Source: Ischnura elegans | Taxonomy: Eukaryota > Arthropoda > Insecta > Odonata > Coenagrionidae | Reading direction: 5' to 3' | Assembly (NCBI RefSeq): GCF_921293095.1 | Contig: NC_060251.1 | Coordinates: 89,204,566 to 89,268,565, forward strand | DNA: 64,000 nucleotides | Part shown: positions 59,441 through 64,000 of the stretch, piece by piece | How positions within the stretch are numbered: position 1 is the stretch's first letter | How the letters are laid out: each line of letters begins with the position of its first letter | Notes under the pieces: generated by a model | The model's database searches: none | Seen by the model: the letters and a program-made list of their open reading frames with translations, nothing else | Told to the model about the DNA's origin: nothing | Made by a program: the position numbers and the translations under genes

Positions 59441-61147
59441 GTTTTAAATAGTTAGTTATATTTATTTCAACGAATTTATTTTTGTATGCATATAAAATGA
59501 TTGCCTAAAACTCTGATGTTTGTTCAGGAACTTTATAATGAAGGTTTATTTCCCTGTGGCTGCTTCGAAAATCCTCTGGCGAATTCGATGTCACTTTAAT
59601 TAAGAATACCATGGAATTATTTTACAAAATAACCATAGGAATTGCATAAACCCCGATTTTTCCGACAGATTTCTGAAGTATTTTCATGCCAAATAAGTGG
59701 AAAACGCTCTTTCTGATGTTTCAGGGATTCATTTGGATAAAATATCTTATACCTTTACTATTATCGTGGAAAAATATCCTAGTTCTGGTGATGTTTGATC
59801 AGTCCGTATATCAACTGTGGACCCTATTTCCAGATGAATTCTTAAATTTTATGCATATTCGCGACTTGAGAAAGCCAGTTTTAGAGTTCGTTTTTGGGCC
59901 TCTTAGTTTTTGCTTGAACTAGTGAAACCATTCTGTTGGCTTCAATATATTTATAGCCTGATATGACTGTGATTAGTTTTCTATGGCCATTACTGCAATG
60001 ACTATATATGACTAATTCATATATTTAACAGGATATTTTTTGACCGGGTATATCTTGTGGAGAAATTAAAATTACTTTTAAGTTTCCATGCGTAAAAAAA
60101 CCTTTCAAGCAAAGCTTTAATAATTGGTGTAATATTAGAATTTCAAGGAAAGAAGTATATAATTAAACCCATGGAGCCTTTTTTATTCTTTTGAATTATT
60201 TTAAATATGAATTTTCGTGTTTTTAATAAAAACTTGACAATCTACGGTGCTCAAATACTCCTTTGGCACAATATGCCATTGATTTAAATAAAACAAATCG
60301 AGATTCACAAAGAAGGTTGCATAATTCTCAAATGCAAGGCCTTGATCTGGTTTACGAACAACTTTAAACTCATGTCTTATAAAATATAAAAAAATCTTAT
60401 ATATCTTAAAAACCTTTAAATAAATTTAACACATGCAAATCATCATTTTTTTTAATATCGCTTTTTAATAAAAGGACATACATGTGGAAATATTTCAATT
60501 CATGATGGTGATATCACAGAAGGCAGTTGTCTTTTCAATCTTGCTGCACAATAGTGTCCATTTTGTGGTGCTGAAATGACTCACTCTTTTTCTGTCACTT
60601 CATTCATGCGCTGCAGAAAAAATGAAATTATTTAAGGATCTCTGATTTAAATATAAATAAATAGTGATGGTGAAAAACTTTCCATTCCGGTAACTGCGAA
60701 ATTAGACTGTTTGAGGTACTAATATATTGAGGTATGGTGAGGTACAAATATATTTGTGGTTTACAGATATAAATGACGATATTGGTTACTTTCACATTTC
60801 AAATAGAAAATTTGTTACTTAAAACCTGTTAAGATTATACTGGCGTAAATATCGATTTTAATACGATCATACCACTTTAACTCATTTTGTAGGTCTTTCT
60901 TGCACTGAAATTTTCCCATCTTCTTTGATGTCAGTGTTTTGGAAGGTATGACCTTAACGGATATATCAAGAATGCTTTAGGAAAATTAGTCTTTTATCTC
61001 AGCATTTAAGTGGACATACTTTTTTTGGTGAATAATACTTCACGGATGGAATTTTCACAATAAATCCTTTCATCTCTATCATTTCAAATATAGCTTGTTT
61101 TATTCTTCACTTACAAAGCTATGAAGAAAACCTCGGATTTCTGCTTG
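59441..61147. other. AT-rich region between genes B and C
   Basis: No exon recognised. An AATAAA on the minus strand at 61098-61103 is a possible distal polyadenylation signal for gene C, about 500 nt past its stop. Confidence 0.4.
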
Positions 61148-61640
61148 AGAATAACAGCAGACTGAAGAGATAAATCTACCACTTACAGATTTTATAAACA
61201 ATAAGAGTTTATATCTTCACTTAAAGACTACTACAATTACTTGTTGAAAGCTGGATTCTTCCTGTGGAATATTAGGATGTCTTTTTATAATATTAGTGAG
61301 GACGAACCATTGCTGGAATTCTCTTCCTGCAATGTTGTGGTCTAATCAGCCAATTCCTGAACAATTCACTTCTTTTCTCCGCAATTATCGTAGAATAAAT
61401 AGCTGACTGAAGAAGAAACTCAACCACTTTCAGATTTTTAAACAATAAGAGTGGATGACTCCTATGCAAGGCTAATACAACTACGTTTTAAACGATTGAG
61501 CCTTCCTGTGGGATATTTGTCTGTCTTTTTATAATATCACGCACTATTCCTGGAATTGTCTTCTTGAAATGTTATAGGATAAACAGTAAGTTCCTGAACA
61601 ATTCAATTCTTTTCTCCGTAATTATCGTAATAGATGATCG
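61148..61640 (-). repeat. Tandem duplication (~244-bp units) of the 3' end of gene C
   Basis: Two head-to-tail units, near 61148-61391 and 61392-61640, share CTACAATTAC or ATACAACTAC, CTTCCTGTGG, TTTTTATAATAT, TTCCTGAACAATTCA and TTTTCTCCG(C/T)AATTATCGTA. The last motif spans gene C's final codons (YDNYGEKN and stop), so the outer unit carries a decayed copy of the C-terminus (YDNCGEK in minus-strand reading near 61375-61395). The unit includes the 3' end of the coding exon plus 3' flank. Confidence 0.8.
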
Positions 61641-62644
61641 GGCCACGGGCCACTAGTACGCCATCCAACTGATCCGACTTCCCGCGTGCCGTTTTTCCCT
61701 CGCCGTGCGACACGTAGACTCCCTGGTTCCTCTGCGACATCACCCTTCCTCCTGGCCCAACCACTGCCACAGCCCCTGGTCTTGTGTACGCCACTCCACC
61801 AGGGCCCACTATCGCCGTGCCACCCCTGCCCGCCGTGGCGACCCCTCCAGGGCCGGCAATGGCAACACCGCCACCCCTCACAACGACCTTTGTTACGTAT
61901 CCACTGCCCTCCATGGCTATCTCAGCCTCTGAATTGGAACCAACGTCTTCGATGGCGTCTCTACTAGGGCCCTTTGGTCTGCAGACGTCCGCCTCTTGGC
62001 CGTACTCGAACAGTGGTCCGCTGCCGACGAAGGCCTGGTAAGGGTCGTTGATGAGTAGGGGAAAGTAGTTTGCCAGGAACCACTGGCGGCTCCTTCGGTC
62101 CAGGGTTGCAGGAACGTAGGGGGCCAGGCGGAGTGGTTGTTGACCATTCCCCTTTTTGGTTCCCTGGGTGTCGGATAGTGGGACGTAGACAACGGGAGGG
62201 ATGCTGGGGACAGGGCTATCTTCTTTATCCTCGCCCACGTCGTTCTGCTCTGGTTCTGGGACTGGTTGTTGGCTGACTGGTTGGTTCTTTCCGGTTGGTG
62301 GCTGGTGAGCGTTCCTGGCGTGAGGAACGCTTCGGTGTTCCTTCTGTGGTCCAGTGTGCCTCATGAGCCTCTCCCGGAAGGCCTGGTCTGCCACGGAACG
62401 CTGCTTCTCCAGTCTCAGGGTGAAGTCTGACTTAGGCGTGGTAGATGTCGTCGTCGTCGTGGTGCTCATCGCCGCAGTGGTGCCTGTTGTTTGGATTGAG
62501 GCCTTTGGTGCCGGATGGGTGCTCTCTGACTTGGTTACGACAACCTTCGATTCTGAAATCTCTTGATCAACCGCATCATGGTTATTGACCCGTACATCCT
62601 CTTCCTTTTCCGGCTTCCCGTGTGCCGAAACAGCCTCCAAGAGC
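61603..62644 (-). CDS. Gene C, terminal exon: Gly/Ala-repeat protein (DUF4774-like)
   Basis: Starts after acceptor TTTATCCGATACAG, phase 2 (G completes AG of the exon ending at 62754, giving Arg), and stops at 61603. Counting from the first codon of the 26-nt exon, the visible protein has 355 residues. In order: an acidic/Val-rich start; a Thr-rich run at about 60-78; a Pro/Gln-rich linker at about 118-160; a Tyr/Phe-rich region with RQWFLANYFPLLINDPYQ at about 195-212; then the repeat block at about 262-308 with GGGVAIAGPGGVATAG, RGGTAIVGPGGVAY and GAVAVVGPGG. The tail ends YYDNYGEKN. This is the cleanest repeat of the three. Function unknown. Confidence 0.85.
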
Positions 62645-62753
62645 CTGTATCGGATAAAATGAAACACCTCTTAAATAAGCTTTTCACTCCTGATACTAAT
62701 TCTAAATATGTCCGATAGAATTTGCGAGGTATAAGTATTTTATTATTAATTAC
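62645..62753 (-). other. Short intron of gene C
   Basis: A 109-nt intron from GATCAG|GTAATT to TTTATCCGATACAG, phase 2, AT-rich. Confidence 0.75.
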
Positions 62754-62779
62754 CTGATCTTCTCTCTCTCCAAGGTGGA
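62754..62779 (-). CDS. Gene C, 26-nt internal exon
   Basis: Between acceptor CTGATCGTTTTCAG and donor GATCAG|GTAATT. It enters in phase 0 and encodes S-T-L-E-R-E-K-I plus two bases of Arg, a charged helix that reads smoothly into L-L-E-A of the next exon. An in-frame TAA just upstream of the acceptor shows the exon cannot simply extend 5'. The entering phase equals that of gene A's signal-peptide exon start. The signal-peptide exon of gene C is not visible and may lie beyond 64000. Confidence 0.65.
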
Positions 62780-64000
62780 CTGAAAACGATCAGTCGGCGA
62801 GTCCTTTTAGCCAAAGCCGTTGAAAGCTATTTTGAAAACCAAACTCAGACAGAATAAAGAATTTCCCTAGCATGTAAACCAATCAGGATATTTTGACCCA
62901 TAGTGACGCAATAGGGGTCGAAAATGACTATGTGAGACCAATAAACACTTACCACTGTCATTTTTCACGGTATAGTATGAGGTTGGCAGGTGACCTAATT
63001 TAGCGTCATTTACACGATAACGGAAAAGAGGAAAAATGAGCGTGTTAAAACCTTGTTTTTATGTTATTCAGCCTTGAATTAGAGGGGCCAAAGGGATAAA
63101 AATCGTCATATTTTGCCATAAAAGGGCAGTAAACACTTGGTTTCACGTCACTCCCGACGAACGGGGTACTAAGGCTAACGTTCATTCCATTCAGAGCCAT
63201 TGTGGTGGAGGATATTCTTCTATTCTCAGGAGAAACTCCACCATCGCGGTAATTGGCATCCATGCGTTTTAGACCAAAAAAAACAAACAACGGTCTAGCG
63301 TTAATGTCCACCTATCATTAATACATAATTATTAATTATTATGTTATGTCAGTTAGTGGTCCGATTCTCCACTTATCATTTCGATTTATTTTATTTTTAA
63401 GCTCTTTGAGAAGCAAATAAGTCTATACTTTAATTATTTCGTGGAAATTTGAAGCATAGCATCTTTTTATATTGCATTTTATTCCTTCTTCATTATATTA
63501 TTTTATCTCCATGACTTTATACAAAGCTTCCTTAGCTATAAGTCTGGAAATTGAATTCTATTCTTGACGAAGTGAAATATACATTAATTATAAATCATAA
63601 ATAAATTGGATCTTTTATATTCCCGCATAAAATTCTGTGCATATAATAAATATCTGAACGTAAAATACATTATTTAAACTTTATTCATATAGCATTTTTA
63701 TATGTTGTATCTTCTTAAAACGAGTATGCATCTTTGAGCTCCTTTTTTGTTTCCTGAAGCAAAATTTGAGAATATTTGATGTAGAAGTTTAATTATATCT
63801 TTTACAGATTTTTACTTCCTTAAATGGTAGGCATCATGTCTCTAAATAAGTAGACAATTTTGGGGTTGGTAGTTACATTCAATTTTTCCAATGAAAGTGA
63901 ATGTTTTACGATTCCGCACAAAGAAAAAATTCGTTATCGCTTATTTAAATCAACCTTTGGGTTTAATAACTGAGGGAGTGAAAGCCCCTTTATGGCAAAA
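62780..64000. other. Presumed upstream intron of gene C
   Basis: Mostly AT-rich. A minus-strand frame at 63311-63045 (88 codons) has moderate GC and runs into ACAAG|GTTTTA, but its phase does not fit the 26-nt exon and no family was recognised; it may be an interspersed repeat. No promoter or start exon of gene C identified. Confidence 0.4.

Noticed and set aside
61686-62276. Several plus-strand frames opposite gene C
   Set aside because: Same reason: GC-rich antisense shadows; the minus frame carries the family repeat.
63045-63311. 88-codon minus-strand frame considered as the upstream exon of gene C
   Set aside because: The donor at its end would leave in phase 2, whereas the 26-nt exon needs phase 0; composition also resembles an interspersed repeat.

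Overview
The window looks like AT-rich insect nuclear DNA. Genes have introns, splice sites are canonical, most of the sequence is non-coding, and retrotransposon remnants, tRNA-derived SINE-like repeats and inverted-repeat transposons are dense. The introns are long and the recognisable genes belong to an arthropod family of secreted proteins with alternating Gly-Gly/Ala-x-Ala/Pro repeats. A large-genome insect fits; the order cannot be read with confidence. There are no bacterial-type operons, no convincing functional tRNA or rRNA genes and no CRISPR.

Three related genes, all on the minus strand, hold nearly all credible coding sequence. Gene A has its terminal exon at 14214-13017 and a signal-peptide exon at 17379-17171. 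A candidate first exon, five codons long with a GC-AG donor, lies at 41017-41003 under a possible promoter near 41200. Gene B has exons 58140-57733 and 56157-55683. Gene C has exons 62779-62754 and 62644-61603, and its 5' end probably lies past the right edge. I assembled each by matching splice sites and reading phase, and each gives one open frame. The intron before each terminal repeat-bearing exon is in phase 2. All three proteins carry acidic or Ser/Thr-rich low-complexity sequence plus a block built on [G/P]-G-x-A-x-A, resembling the insect DUF4774-type repeat (family name recalled, not searched). Their function is unknown; a secreted extracellular or cuticle-associated role is inference.

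The rest, including what would be the 23.6-kb first intron of gene A, is mostly mobile-element debris. There are two families of LINE 3' ends (3975, 20925, 46310 and 47768 on plus; 26575 and 33035 on minus), one nested inside the other at 46778 with a target duplication. A 3.66-kb element with 638-bp near-identical terminal inverted repeats (22159-25814) encloses a broken gene. There is also a pogo-like element (43675-45017), a MITE-like element (15252-15965), two Penelope-like copies with inverted arms (29348-30072; 54328-55312), and several SINE-like repeats with pol III A and B boxes.

The most unusual structural observation is that the 3' ends of genes B and C (last codons plus 3' flank) have each been copied downstream in tandem units of about 245-258 bp. 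The splice-acceptor region of gene B's first visible exon has also been copied several times upstream. A Penelope element has inserted in one of the gene B units with a clean 10-bp target duplication.
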